In this document: one piece after another, positions 24,222 through 32,699 of the stretch
Layout: the number at the start of each line of letters is the position of its first letter
How positions within the stretch are numbered: position 1 is the first letter of the stretch
DNA from: Candidatus Nanoarchaeia archaeon
GTDB lineage: Archaea; Nanobdellota; Nanobdellia; Woesearchaeales; JANQNE01
Direction of reading: 5' to 3'
Length of the DNA: 64,000 nucleotides
Assembly (NCBI GenBank): GCA_028279725.1
Contig: JANQNE010000002.1
Location: 62,001 to 126,000 of the forward strand
Translations under genes and position numbers: made by a program
The notes under the pieces: model-generated
The model's input: only the letters and a program-made list of their open reading frames with translations
Told to the model about the DNA's origin: nothing
Databases searched by the model: none

Positions 24222-24365
24222 TTAAGGGTTAGAATCGTTTTTCTTTTCATCGTCAAGATCAATTCCCATCATTGCGAACATAAGCTTTGCGAATGCTTTT
24301 GCTACAAAGTATATTATGAGAGCAACAGCACCGATACCCAGGCAGATATAAACAGCTAGACTCAT
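24222..24365 (-). CDS. Small single-helix membrane protein, 47 residues
   Basis: Begins MSLAVYICLGIGAVALIIYF and ends in an acidic tail (DLDDEKKNDSNP). AAAAAAGGAGGTG precedes the ATG by 6 nt. Confidence 0.65.
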   Translation of the reverse strand: MSLAVYICLGIGAVALIIYFVAKAFAKLMFAMMGIDLDDEKKNDSNP

Positions 24366-24454
24366 TAAAACACCTCCTTTTTTGGTTAATACCCAGAAAA
24401 CTGATTACAGATTTTCTTGAAAACCTATAATTAGTTTTCCTGATAGAAAGAAGA

Positions 24455-24521
24455 GGGGTGTGAAAGCCTTGAGCGATGGTGAAAGTCAATCCACTCATCT
24501 GCAGACAGACGATCACACCCC
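24455..24521 (-). terminator. GGGGTGTGA hairpin terminator
   Basis: Arms GGGGTGTGA/TCACACCCC then TCTTCTTTCT on the minus strand, 8 nt after the LysM gene's stop. Confidence 0.65.
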
Positions 24522-24529
24522 TTTTGGTT

Positions 24530-25906
24530 TTAATTGCGACTATACAGCCTTAGCGAGGCGCTTGCGATATTTACGAGATGGAACTTGGGATAAGTTGTTG
24601 AGAACCAAGGGCCGACCTGATGACTGATGTGAAGACCCAGGCTTTTGAAAAGCGGAAGGTTGATGCCGACATCAACTGTAGGGAATATAACAAGATTATG
24701 TGAACCTTGCTTTATCCTGTCGCCTATCGAGGTTCCGATGGCAAGACCAATCCAGCTATTATGTCTTCCTATTATCCGCTTATGCGCGAATTCGAAGTTT
24801 AGGAACATGGCTTGATCCTCTTTTCCGAACCTGTATCCTGAGATGGATGTTCCGCTCCAGATATCATTGGGATTGGCATCACCGAACTTGAAGAAGCTGA
24901 CTCCGACAGCGTTTGCCACGTTATCTCCGAGCACTAGATAAGAGATACCATGGTTTAGGTATTCATCATCCTGGTCGTTAACAGGCCAGCGGAAAGCAGT
25001 TTTCTTAAGCTCTTCTGCTTTTTTTCTTTCAGCATCGATGCTGTCTTTCCTTGCCTTATGGACGGCGGCTACCGCATCCCTTATCTTTTTCATATCCATG
25101 ACGTCAAACAAAGAATCGTTGAGATTCTTGGTCTTGGTAAGGAATGCGATAAAGTTCTCCACCAGAAAATATGAGCGCTGGGCCTGGTTGAGCATAGGCT
25201 TAAGCTTCCGGTCGTCTATGGCACGGTCCCTTGCATAATTTTTTGTTACAGGCTCGCCATTGTAGTTTCTTTCTTCTGAAAGAACTCCGAACTCTTCTAT
25301 GATGTTCTCTTTTTCACAATGCTGGTTTGCGATGTACCGGAGATCCACATTGGTTATGCAAAGGTCGTATACCTTGACCGGGTCTTTGTGCATCCTGATC
25401 CTGCTCTCGAAGTTCTCGGTCGTGGTAAGCGAGATGCTGTTGCCAGTCTTTTTGTTGGCGGCGAACAGCTTGTAATATACATTACCTCCTTTCTTGTAAT
25501 CGCCTTCTTCATAGGTCAGGTCCCAATCTTTGGCGTCGTTATTGAGATCAAGAAACCTAAAAACACCGGCGTTGAATGTGGCGTCTTTTTTGGGAACAGC
25601 TTCTTTCTTTTCAGCTGTTTTTTTGCTTGTCTTGAGGATCTGGCCAGGTTCGAGCTTGTCGACAAGGCCATCTTTTACACCTTTCTTGTATTTGCCGTTG
25701 ACAACTGCGCCGACATCTCCAGATAACGGAAGTTTGTTGATTGCTTGGAGCATTTCGGTCTCTTTTCTGACCTCCTGTTCTGTCGGCATCAGGCGTTCAA
25801 GTGCGATGATCCACAGGCTTTCACCAGGCTCCACGACATGGACTGAATCGTTGGCATAGATTGCACAGATGCCGATGATCAGCAGGATAGGGAAAAAGTA
25901 TTTCAC
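24530..25906 (-). CDS. Secreted LysM-domain protein with a beta-rich C-terminus
   Basis: 458 residues from GTG 25906 (AAAGGAGG upstream). Signal peptide (FFPILLIIGICAIYAND), then a LysM-like segment: HVVEPGESLWIIALERL, AINKL and KLEPGQILK (about residues 23-95, with an insertion). The last 150 residues alternate polar and hydrophobic residues with many Gly and aromatics (VGISFFKFGDANPNDIW; SWIGLAIGTSIGDRIK; GLHISHQVGPWFSTTYPKF), like an outer-membrane beta-barrel. LysM usually binds peptidoglycan or chitin. Both parts are bacterial-looking and odd in an archaeal setting. Barrel assignment is by eye. Confidence 0.6.
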   Translation of the reverse strand: MKYFFPILLIIGICAIYANDSVHVVEPGESLWIIALERLMPTEQEVRKETEMLQAINKLPLSGDVGAVVNGKYKKGVKDGLVDKLEPGQILKTSKKTAEKKEAVPKKDATFNAGVFRFLDLNNDAKDWDLTYEEGDYKKGGNVYYKLFAANKKTGNSISLTTTENFESRIRMHKDPVKVYDLCITNVDLRYIANQHCEKENIIEEFGVLSEERNYNGEPVTKNYARDRAIDDRKLKPMLNQAQRSYFLVENFIAFLTKTKNLNDSLFDVMDMKKIRDAVAAVHKARKDSIDAERKKAEELKKTAFRWPVNDQDDEYLNHGISYLVLGDNVANAVGVSFFKFGDANPNDIWSGTSISGYRFGKEDQAMFLNFEFAHKRIIGRHNSWIGLAIGTSIGDRIKQGSHNLVIFPTVDVGINLPLFKSLGLHISHQVGPWFSTTYPKFHLVNIASASLRLYSRN

Positions 25907-25963
25907 TTTTTTCCTCCTTTGGTTAGGGTTAAGAGTTGATTGAGAAGAAACTCTTTTTCTTTT

Positions 25964-26179
25964 CTATAGGTCCTCCTTTTTTGAATAAGGGCTTTTGGTT
26001 ATTTGTTTTAACTTGAGAGCCAAGATAATCGAAAGAACACCAAATATGAGGCATCCGGCACCAAGCATAAGTGTGATGATTGTGATGTTGATTTTCCCAG
26101 AGGTTTCGATAACACAGAAAACAGAAATGATAGTCAGCAGAATGAACACGGTCTTGCTAATCAGATCATATTTACTCAT
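25964..26179 (-). CDS. Small membrane protein, 71 residues
   Basis: Two helices (LISKTVFILLTIISVFCVIE; ITIITLMLGAGCLIFGVLSI). ATG 26179 preferred over 26185 for spacing from AAAGAGG. No family recognised. Confidence 0.6.
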   Translation of the reverse strand: MSKYDLISKTVFILLTIISVFCVIETSGKINITIITLMLGAGCLIFGVLSIILALKLKQITKSPYSKKEDL

Positions 26180-26197
26180 TATCATCCTCTTTTTAGC

Positions 26198-26584
26198 TTA
26201 ATTGTTTATAGAGGCCAGTTCTGTAAACACGATGTCTGTTATTTTTATCACCTCCTCATGATTTTTTACAAAAGTTACTGTTACATTATCGCCGTATCTT
26301 CCAAGACATGCTTTTGGGTATTCATCAGCGTCGCACACAAGCAGGTAAGGGAAGCGTTTCAACATGATCATGGTCTGATCTTGAGAAGATCCGATCCTTT
26401 CGATCTCATCGTTGATCATTACGTTCCTTCCTTCTGGTGTACTGTGGAAATGACTCAGGATTGCATTTTTTCTGCGGGTTTCTTCTTTGCGATGATTCAT
26501 GATAGGCCTTATGATAAAGAGCCACAGAAAGAGCGCAATCGGTATCAGGAAGATTGCATCATACGCCTGGAAGTAGTTAGACAT
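26198..26584 (-). CDS. Single-helix membrane protein, 128 residues
   Basis: N-terminal helix (AIFLIPIALFLWLFIIRPIM) followed by a basic stretch and a soluble domain (NVTVTFVKNHEEVIKITDIV). It superficially recalls YajC, but the length and domain differ. AAAGGAGG before the ATG. Confidence 0.65.
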   Translation of the reverse strand: MSNYFQAYDAIFLIPIALFLWLFIIRPIMNHRKEETRRKNAILSHFHSTPEGRNVMINDEIERIGSSQDQTMIMLKRFPYLLVCDADEYPKACLGRYGDNVTVTFVKNHEEVIKITDIVFTELASINN

Positions 26585-26647
26585 AAAGTATAACCTCCTT
26601 TAGAGAGTTTAAGGTTTTTATTTTAGTTGATTGATTACGAAAGGAAA

Positions 26648-26684
26648 GCTGGGCTCCCACAAGGGAAAGTTATGAGAGCCCAGG
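26648..26684 (-). terminator. GCTGGGCTC hairpin terminator
   Basis: Arms CTGGGCTC/GAGCCCAG then TTTCCTTTCG, followed by the box TAATCAATCAACT ahead of the gene at 26584. Confidence 0.6.
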
Positions 26685-26691
26685 TTAAGGG

Positions 26692-27246
26692 TTAGGATTC
26701 GATATATTCTAAAAAAGGCCTGGAGATATTCTTCAAAACTCTTAGAGGGTTTGGTCTTTTTTCTCTCACCTTAAGATTAGCTATCTCCACCTTTGAATCT
26801 TCTGCCTTTAATCTTACTGTTACGTTATCATGATTGTTAATCATTTCGCCCTCTATCATCTCACTGCTACATATGAATTCAAGAGGACAGCCGAAAAGCC
26901 TTATCTTAACTTCAATATCTTCAGATCTTCTGATAATGCCGATGTTTGAGATCTGAGAGTCGAAGCACTCTTCTTCAGTTTTTATTTCTCCATTCCTAAG
27001 CTTCATAATACTCGTGTTGAGAAGTGCACTGTGTATAATTTTGTTAAAAGCGATAAAAAGGTTAAACACTGCCATTAACCCAAAGAAGAGAACAGCAAAG
27101 GACATGGCTAAGGCCGTATTCTTCCTATCATCGACATTTTCTTCTTTTATCTCATCTAAATTTTCTTCTTTTATCTCATCTAAATTTTCTTTTGATATGG
27201 ATATGCAGATAGCACATATCAAGACGAGGATGAGTAAGTTTTTCAC
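26692..27246 (-). CDS. Secreted/membrane protein, 184 residues, GTG start
   Basis: Signal-like segment (NLLILVLICAICISISKENL), a tandem EENLDEIKEEN repeat encoded by a perfect short DNA repeat (about 27136-27185), a transmembrane helix (SFAVLFFGLMAVFNLFIAF) and a soluble domain. GTG 27246 after AAGGAGATGATAAA. The 5' leader has a TTTGAGA/TCTCAAA hairpin. Confidence 0.65.
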   Translation of the reverse strand: MKNLLILVLICAICISISKENLDEIKEENLDEIKEENVDDRKNTALAMSFAVLFFGLMAVFNLFIAFNKIIHSALLNTSIMKLRNGEIKTEEECFDSQISNIGIIRRSEDIEVKIRLFGCPLEFICSSEMIEGEMINNHDNVTVRLKAEDSKVEIANLKVREKRPNPLRVLKNISRPFLEYIES

Positions 27247-27336
27247 TTTATCATCTCCTTATCTTATGGATATTTTTATTTCCACCAGTTTGAGAGTCTC
27301 CAGTTCTCAAAAGGTCCAAAATGATATTTATATTGA

Positions 27337-27445
27337 TCTATATTTCATTTGTTATTTTCAAATCTAAAGGACTCTTGATTTACCATAATTTCTCTCCACT
27401 GGAAGAGTCCGTTTTTTAGGAATTACTTCTTTTTGAAGTGTTTTT
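27337..27445 (-). repeat. Direct repeat with terminator and promoter box, copy 1
   Basis: About 105 nt nearly identical to 28457-28579. It contains the last codons of a small membrane gene, a GGACTCT/AGAGTCC hairpin and GATTTGAAAATAAC followed by ATATAG (promoter box). Confidence 0.75.
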
Positions 27446-27635
27446 TCATTACCTCAATGATTATTATGAGTAAACAAACAACCAAGGAAGCACCTAGAAT
27501 TGTGATACTAATCACCAAATGATACTCTGAATTAGCTAGGGAGCCCTTGATTCCTCCGATCAAAACACAACCTAGAAGAATTACAAAAAGGCATAATCCA
27601 ATCGTGACACTTATTCTTATTATTTTATCTTTCAC
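27423..27635 (-). CDS. Two-helix membrane protein, LANSEY family, 70 residues
   Basis: Paralogue of 28556-28768: both have a first helix, a loop LANSEYH, a second helix and the end HFKKK. GTG 27635 after AAAGGAGG. No known family. Confidence 0.7.
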   Translation of the reverse strand: MKDKIIRISVTIGLCLFVILLGCVLIGGIKGSLANSEYHLVISITILGASLVVCLLIIIIEVMKKHFKKK

Positions 27636-27856
27636 TTCTCCTCCTTTCTTTTATTAGTGTCTTGTCTATTTTTATGAACATCCCATGCACTTATCTTATA
27701 CATAATGACAAAGCAAATCAACATCATTCCTGATCCAATTATGAGTATAGTCTTTCCTGAAACTTCTACCATCATAAGGATTAATGCTAGGAGAAATAAG
27801 ATAAGCAATCCGATCATGCTGTACTTGAAGTATCGATAAAATTCTTTATCTTTCAT
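27632..27856 (-). CDS. Two-helix membrane protein, 74 residues
   Basis: Helices SMIGLLILFLLALILMMVEV and TILIIGSGMMLICFVIMY. AAAGGAG 6 nt before ATG; overlaps the next gene by 4 nt. Confidence 0.65.
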   Translation of the reverse strand: MKDKEFYRYFKYSMIGLLILFLLALILMMVEVSGKTILIIGSGMMLICFVIMYKISAWDVHKNRQDTNKRKEEK

Positions 27857-27918
27857 TTTAACTCCTTTCTTGTTAAAGACCCTACCCCCCCAATTGACTG
27901 CTGTTCAACTGATCTTTC

Positions 27919-28425
27919 TTATATTTTTGAATTTGTTTTTTTCTTAGGTTTGGGATCAGTTATATTAAAGTAAATGCCCCCAACTGTTTGTGATGCTTCC
28001 TTGTCTATCAGGAAAATCCCTCTTACAGAATCGCCTTTTTCGATCGGAGTGATAAGAAGCCCTCTTTTGTCTCCATCAGCATATCTTCCGATCTCAAAAT
28101 CTTCCAGGCCAGTGTCATGAGAAAATCCAGAGCAGTTGCGATAATCTATCATAGTTGCATAAACTTTTTTTATTCCAAACCATTCGATGACATAGATGCT
28201 GCCAATCTTAAGGGTGACAGTATCTCCTGATTTGATGTTGCAACTCTTCCAGCTTTCTGGCAGTTGTTTCTTGGTGACATCATAGTTGCCCTTTCCAAGA
28301 TTGGGGATGTCTTTTTCACTGATCTCTTCTTTGCCGTTAAAGATATACAGCTGCACTCCTGTCGCGCACAATCCAAGCGATATGATAAGCAGGACAGCTG
28401 CGATAAATAAAACAGATGTTTTCAT
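27919..28425 (-). CDS. Secreted protein, 168 residues
   Basis: Signal peptide (VLFIAAVLLIISLGLCATG), possibly cleaved at the Cys, then a beta-rich domain (GDTVTLKIGSIYVIEWFGIK) and a Lys-rich tail. AAAAAGGAG before the ATG. No family recognised. Confidence 0.65.
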   Translation of the reverse strand: MKTSVLFIAAVLLIISLGLCATGVQLYIFNGKEEISEKDIPNLGKGNYDVTKKQLPESWKSCNIKSGDTVTLKIGSIYVIEWFGIKKVYATMIDYRNCSGFSHDTGLEDFEIGRYADGDKRGLLITPIEKGDSVRGIFLIDKEASQTVGGIYFNITDPKPKKKTNSKI

Positions 28426-28456
28426 TTTAACTCCTTTTTTAATTATTCTTTTTGAA

Positions 28457-28579
28457 ATCTATATTTCACTCGCTTTCGCGATGCTTATTTTCAAATCTAA
28501 AGGACTCTCGATTTACCATAATTTCTCTCCACTGGAAGAGTCCGTTTTTTAGGAATTACTTCTTTTTGAAGTGTGTTTT
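28457..28579 (-). repeat. Direct repeat with terminator and promoter box, copy 2
   Basis: Matches 27337-27445, with a 13-nt insertion (CGCTTTCGCGATG region) inside the promoter box. Hairpin GGACTCT/AGAGTCC retained. Confidence 0.75.
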
Positions 28580-28768
28580 TATCATGGCATAAATCACCAT
28601 GGCTATTGAGACAACCGCAGATGCGAACAGAAGTATGAGCATGAATGCCATATGATACTCTGAATTAGCCAGAGCGTCTTTAGTCATATTTATCGCATAT
28701 CCGACTAAAGAAACTACGAAGGAACACAATCCAAATAAAACAACTATTCGGGTTATCTTGTTTTTCAC
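28556..28768 (-). CDS. Two-helix membrane protein, LANSEY family, 70 residues
   Basis: Paralogue of 27423-27635, with DALANSEYHMAF in the loop and the HFKKK end. GTG 28768 four nt after AAAGGAGG. Confidence 0.7.
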   Translation of the reverse strand: MKNKITRIVVLFGLCSFVVSLVGYAINMTKDALANSEYHMAFMLILLFASAVVSIAMVIYAMIKTHFKKK

Positions 28769-28782
28769 TTCACCTCCTTTCT

Positions 28783-28980
28783 TTATTCATCTAAAAGATT
28801 GTTTTCTTTCAGAACATCTCTGATGATTCCTAGATTTCTAAAGAAGATTATCATGCAAGCTATCGTTAGAACTACGTTCGTTATGGACAAAGTATTGATC
28901 CTTGAGTCTGCCCCTAAAAAGAAAGACATTAGGCAGCATCCTAGCAAACTGAGAATAATCTTTTCTAGTACTCTTTTCAT
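28783..28980 (-). CDS. Two-helix membrane protein, 65 residues
   Basis: Helices IILSLLGCCLMSFFLGADS and ITNVVLTIACMIIFFRNLGI. AAAGGAGGTGAA ATG. No family recognised. Confidence 0.65.
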   Translation of the reverse strand: MKRVLEKIILSLLGCCLMSFFLGADSRINTLSITNVVLTIACMIIFFRNLGIIRDVLKENNLLDE

Positions 28981-29465
28981 TTCACCTCCTTTCCTTTATC
29001 TTTAAGAAGAACCTCCAGCTTTGTATCCAGTTCTCCGGTTTTATTATAGAAAATACTGAATGAGAATATAAGGAAGATAAAAAGTGCTGAGAGACCCACA
29101 ACTCCAACGAATAGGACCAGAGTCTCTGAGATAGCCATTATGAATATAATTCCTGCGCCAAAAGAAATAAACAACGACCAAATAGCTTGATGACCTATAT
29201 TATCGATTAGCTTTACCAATTCCTTGTCTTCTCCTTCTTTATCCTTCAAAAGACCCTTATCTTCTAGGTCTCTTTGTAGAAATGAAAGCTTCTCAGAGAA
29301 TGTTCCCATAGCCATTGAAAGACCGAGGCCTGTCGGAAGCATAAATATAACTATCCAAGGTTCTGCCACTTTAAAGAAGATTAATGTTCCGATCATAGCT
29401 ACAATAAAGGAAAATATAGAGATAAAGCAATTCGAAATACTTAGAGATTTTATCTTTTCTTTCAT
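28977..29465 (-). CDS. Four-helix membrane protein, 162 residues
   Basis: Helices at about residues 10-30, 33-52, 95-115 and 120-140, with a charged loop (LQRDLEDKGLLKDKEGEDKE). AAAGGAGGTGAA ATG. Overlaps both neighbours by 4 nt. Confidence 0.65.
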   Translation of the reverse strand: MKEKIKSLSISNCFISIFSFIVAMIGTLIFFKVAEPWIVIFMLPTGLGLSMAMGTFSEKLSFLQRDLEDKGLLKDKEGEDKELVKLIDNIGHQAIWSLFISFGAGIIFIMAISETLVLFVGVVGLSALFIFLIFSFSIFYNKTGELDTKLEVLLKDKGKEVK

Positions 29466-29833
29466 TTCACCTCCTTTCTTTTTTCTTTAATTTTTTTCAT
29501 ATGATGCTTTAGTATTGCGATGAACACAAGTATCGAATAAAATACGGTAAGTCCAGATACTATGATAAGGCTTATTGCGTATTTGTAATCTGACTCATCT
29601 ATTTTGCTGATGATTATATCAGTTACAGTATAGGTAAGCCAAATAATGATAATAAAAATACTGATCATACATATTATTCTAAATACTTTTTCGTTCATTT
29701 TAACATTCTTGCGAATCATCTTTTCTATACCACTTCGATCAATTATCTTTTTCACGAGATCTATTAAGAAAAGTACTCCAACTACAAGAAAGATGCTTAT
29801 GATAAACCAAACTAACAGTTTAGGATCCATCAA
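29462..29833 (-). CDS. Three-helix membrane protein related to the LANSEY family, 123 residues
   Basis: The second half (ESDYKYAISLIIVSGLTVFY...LKHHMKKIKEK) resembles the 70-residue LANSEY proteins; an extra helix precedes it. AAAGGAG before ATG 29833. Confidence 0.65.
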   Translation of the reverse strand: MMDPKLLVWFIISIFLVVGVLFLIDLVKKIIDRSGIEKMIRKNVKMNEKVFRIICMISIFIIIIWLTYTVTDIIISKIDESDYKYAISLIIVSGLTVFYSILVFIAILKHHMKKIKEKRKEVK

Positions 29834-29858
29834 TCTCCTTTCATCAAAGTTAAAAACA

Positions 29859-29904
29859 AAGCTGGGCTCTCAAGTGAGATCAGTCAGCAAGAGAGCCCAG
29901 CTTT
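29859..29904 (-). terminator. AGCTGGGCTCTC hairpin terminator
   Basis: Arms AGCTGGGCTCTC/GAGAGCCCAGCT, then TTGTTTTTAAC. Confidence 0.7.
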
Positions 29905-29947
29905 TGTAAGAAGGTTAGATTGGGTAGGAGTATCTAACCTTCAGATG

Positions 29948-30463
29948 TTAGCTGTGGATGGTCTCGGGCCTCCAGAAGTTCGCCGGATTGTTCTGCGCAT
30001 TGGCCGAGATTGTCACACAGTTATCGGATCGTTCGCCGGACCAGAACTGTGAGGGAAGAGTGTTAACGGATTGCCGATTGTTTGCCGCCGAATTCGTCAT
30101 GGTACTGGAATGCAATTCATTGCACCGGAGTTCCATGTTATTTTCGAAATTGGCGTTTGCATAACGCACATCGTGCAAGACCATGTAAAGGTAGGTGGTC
30201 TGATGAACCCCCAATTCTTGCGCCGGTTTTGCGTTATTCTGACATTCCGAGTTTTCCGCCTTATTCTTTACAGCCGCCTGATATGCGTTCAATCGCGTCA
30301 GGATCAGTTCGGTATTGGCCTTTTTGTTCATAAGACGATGGCCGGTTTTCGAGGTTAACGTGTTTTCGGTCTGGACGGCAACGGTTTCGATGCCATCGGT
30401 CGGGATCGCTTCGGCAGACATAAACATGAATGCCAGGGCGACCAGAAGGAGAAAGTATTTCAT
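29948..30463 (-). CDS. Secreted Asn-rich protein, 171 residues
   Basis: Signal peptide (FLLLVALAFMFMSAEA) then an Asn/Ala/Thr-rich domain with Cys pairs (NSECQN, ELRCNE, DNCVT). Codon use is richer in GC than its neighbours. ATG 30463 spaced 4-5 nt from AAAGGAG. The position right after a hairpin and the composition suggest a surface or matrix protein; this is inference. Confidence 0.65.
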   Translation of the reverse strand: MKYFLLLVALAFMFMSAEAIPTDGIETVAVQTENTLTSKTGHRLMNKKANTELILTRLNAYQAAVKNKAENSECQNNAKPAQELGVHQTTYLYMVLHDVRYANANFENNMELRCNELHSSTMTNSAANNRQSVNTLPSQFWSGERSDNCVTISANAQNNPANFWRPETIHS

Positions 30464-30498
30464 CATACTCCTTTGTTAAGGTTTAAAGTTAAAAGGTA

Positions 30499-30541
30499 TT
30501 AATCACTAGCAGGTTTTTTGAATAGGTTATCACCTCCTTTC
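30499..30541 (-). repeat. 43-bp perfect repeat containing a full SD, copy 1
   Basis: Identical to 32442-32484. On the minus strand it starts GAAAGGAGGTGATAACC (with AGGT/ACCT able to pair) and ends TAGTGATTAA. It lies between a gene's own SD and the stop of the preceding gene. Confidence 0.85.
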
Positions 30542-30574
30542 AAAAACAAGCTAAAGCTTAAGGATAACTTTAGG

Positions 30575-31363
30575 TTAATGGTTAATCTTTTTTGATTCAA
30601 ACTTCTTGGTCCGGTCGTGCACTTCTTGTGCATAGTCCTGAGTCATACCTAGGCTGACCAGGTTTTTCACGCTGTAATCATAGTTAACCAGGATGTTCTT
30701 GCAGAACCTTTCTTCGTCGCCAAAGAAGTAATCTGCGTCTTCATCTGCGAGAAACATCTTGAGGTCACTACGGATAAGCTTGATCGGACCGACGGCCTTG
30801 TTCAGTGCCCTTGCAGTCCCCCATTCTTTTTTCTTGATGAGCTCGATGTAAGTGCTGTATGCATCGCTGGCCTTAACTGTGTATTTCTTGAATATCTTTG
30901 AATCTTTTCTGACCTTGAATACACTCAGCACATCAACAGTCCGGACCTTTTTCCCACTAAGCTCTGAAAGCCTGGAGATCTCATCCTCGTTTACTCCAAA
31001 CTTCTTGAGGAGAGACCTGAGCTTCTTGTGGATGTCCTTACTGCTGCTTTCTTTGGAAAGACCGAACTCAGCCAGGGGATCAACCTCCTCTTCCTCGATC
31101 GTTTCGTCTTCCATATCACCTGGGTCTTCTTCCACCTCTTCTATGATTGTCAGTTCAGGATCATGGCTGACGGGTTCCTCTGGGGTTTTTACTGTGACAG
31201 GAACCGTATCCTGCGAGGAATCAGAGACTTGCTCGGTTTTTGCCTGAGCATCTCCTTCAGCAATGCGGGATGTATACCAGCTTACAAATTCTGAAAGCGA
31301 GAAAATTGCAATTGCCATAAGGAGTGCAATCGGGAACAGTATCCCAAATTTTTCCTTAAACAT
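30575..31363 (-). CDS. Membrane-anchored acidic protein, 262 residues
   Basis: N-terminal helix (ILFPIALLMAIAIFSLSEFV), a long acidic linker (TIIEEVEEDPGDMEDETIEE) and a helical soluble domain. ATG 31363 lies 6 nt after AAAGGAGG. No family recognised. Confidence 0.7.
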   Translation of the reverse strand: MFKEKFGILFPIALLMAIAIFSLSEFVSWYTSRIAEGDAQAKTEQVSDSSQDTVPVTVKTPEEPVSHDPELTIIEEVEEDPGDMEDETIEEEEVDPLAEFGLSKESSSKDIHKKLRSLLKKFGVNEDEISRLSELSGKKVRTVDVLSVFKVRKDSKIFKKYTVKASDAYSTYIELIKKKEWGTARALNKAVGPIKLIRSDLKMFLADEDADYFFGDEERFCKNILVNYDYSVKNLVSLGMTQDYAQEVHDRTKKFESKKINH

Positions 31364-31389
31364 CAATCACCTCCTTTCTTTTAGGAAAG

Positions 31390-31434
31390 ACCCGGCTCTC
31401 GCGGGTTAGTCTAGCTAAGATCATGAGAGCCAGG
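31390..31434 (-). terminator. ACCTGGCTCTC hairpin terminator
   Basis: Arms ACCTGGCTCTC/GAGAGCCGGGT with G-T pairs, then CTTTCC; follows the SPFH gene. Confidence 0.6.
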
Positions 31435-31449
31435 TTTTGTTTAAGGATT

Positions 31450-32400
31450 TTAGGACTGCTGTTCTTCTGCGCCGGAGGCAACCGGTTCTTTGGCACCAGG
31501 CTGGGCTTTGCTGGCTTTTGTCGCTGCCATCATCTGGGTCATGATGTCGTTCATCCCACCAGGACCTGGATTCAGGAAGATGGCGGTTGAGCCGGAGTGT
31601 GAGCCGATCTCTTTCATGGTGTCATAATGCTGGGTCAGCATGATAGTGTTCATCACAGTCTGGGCATCAGCACCTTCGACAGCACCTTTCAGATCCTCGA
31701 CGGATTTCTTCAGGCCTTTGGCGATGGCTTCCCTCTGACCTGCAATACCTTGGCCTTGGAGAATCTTGGATTCTTTTTCAGCCTCAGCTTCCAGCACCAT
31801 CTTGATCTTTTTGCCTTCACCTTCTTCCCTGGCAGCGTCCTTAAGCCTTTTCTGGGCGTTGATCTCGTTCATCGCATCGACCACTTTTTCATCTGGCCTT
31901 ACATTGTTGATAAGCGAATTTACGATATCATACCCATAATCTGACATGGTGTTTGTCAAGGTCTCTTTTATGGACTTTGCGATGTCGTCCTTTTCTGTGA
32001 AGACCTTATCCAGCTCAAGTTTCGGGACCTTGGCCAGAACCACATCAAAGACATAGGATTTGATCTGGCCGGCAGGATCAGTAAATTTATAGTGCGCTTC
32101 CATGATCTTGTCTTCTTTGATCAGAAACTGGATCGCTACCAGGATCTCAACAAAGACATTGTCCTGTGTTTTTGTCTGTACCGGAACTTCCAGTTCCTGA
32201 AGCCGCAGGGAGATCGGTTCAGAAGCCCATTCTATCCAGGGTGTTTTCCAGTTAAGGCCTGGTTTCATGATCTTCTTGAATTCACCGAAACGTTCAACAA
32301 CAAGTGCGGTCTTTTGGTTGACTACATTGATGGCAAGGATCAGTGAAATCAGCGCGAAAAGACCGATTACTGAAAAGATGACGATGAGGGTAGTACTCAT
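31450..32400 (-). CDS. SPFH/band-7 (HIR-like) membrane scaffold protein
   Basis: 316 residues. N-terminal helix (IVIFSVIGLFALISLILAI), band-7 core (VVNQKTALVVERFGEF; PGLNWKTPWIEWASEPISLR; QTKTQDNVFVEILVAIQF), then a Glu/Ala-rich coiled coil (EAEKESKILQGQGIAGQREA) and a Gly/Met-rich tail. Such proteins form oligomeric rings that organise membrane microdomains and regulate proteases. AAAGGAAGGAG upstream. It resembles bacterial and plant HIR-type SPFH proteins more than archaeal stomatin. Confidence 0.85.
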   Translation of the reverse strand: MSTTLIVIFSVIGLFALISLILAINVVNQKTALVVERFGEFKKIMKPGLNWKTPWIEWASEPISLRLQELEVPVQTKTQDNVFVEILVAIQFLIKEDKIMEAHYKFTDPAGQIKSYVFDVVLAKVPKLELDKVFTEKDDIAKSIKETLTNTMSDYGYDIVNSLINNVRPDEKVVDAMNEINAQKRLKDAAREEGEGKKIKMVLEAEAEKESKILQGQGIAGQREAIAKGLKKSVEDLKGAVEGADAQTVMNTIMLTQHYDTMKEIGSHSGSTAIFLNPGPGGMNDIMTQMMAATKASKAQPGAKEPVASGAEEQQS

Positions 32401-32441
32401 ACGCTGTACTCCTTCCTTTAAGTTAAAATGATAAGGGATTG

Positions 32442-32484
32442 TTAATCACTAGCAGGTTTTTTGAATAGGTTATCACCTCCTTTC
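32442..32484 (-). repeat. 43-bp perfect repeat containing a full SD, copy 2
   Basis: Identical to 30499-30541; here it also encodes the end of the small protein above and lies upstream of the SPFH gene. Confidence 0.85.
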
Positions 32485-32645
32485 GAGGGTCTGCCGAAGT
32501 ATCGTTCGCTGATAGTGCGGCATTTTAATTTGAAGTTTGTTGGTTTGTTGGAAAGTGTCAGTTTTTCAGGCGAAGGGGAATTTGGGAACATTATTTCTGA
32601 GTATATTTTCCAGGCTTTGTTCTGTGTATGTTTTTCCCCTTTCAT
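32442..32645 (-). CDS. Basic small protein ending in the repeat-encoded tail, 67 residues
   Basis: Soluble and Lys/Arg-rich. Its last 13 codons are the 43-bp repeat (tail KGGDNLFKKPASD). AAAGGAATTC is 11 nt before the ATG. Moderate support only. Confidence 0.45.
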   Translation of the reverse strand: MKGEKHTQNKAWKIYSEIMFPNSPSPEKLTLSNKPTNFKLKCRTISERYFGRPSKGGDNLFKKPASD

Positions 32646-32699
32646 TTTAAGTTAGAATTCCTTTCGGTTTAACTAGACGCTTTGATCGATGAAAAATAC

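Noticed and set aside
26198..26584. YajC homologue
   Set aside because: Only the N-terminal helix and following basic residues resemble YajC; the soluble domain and length differ.
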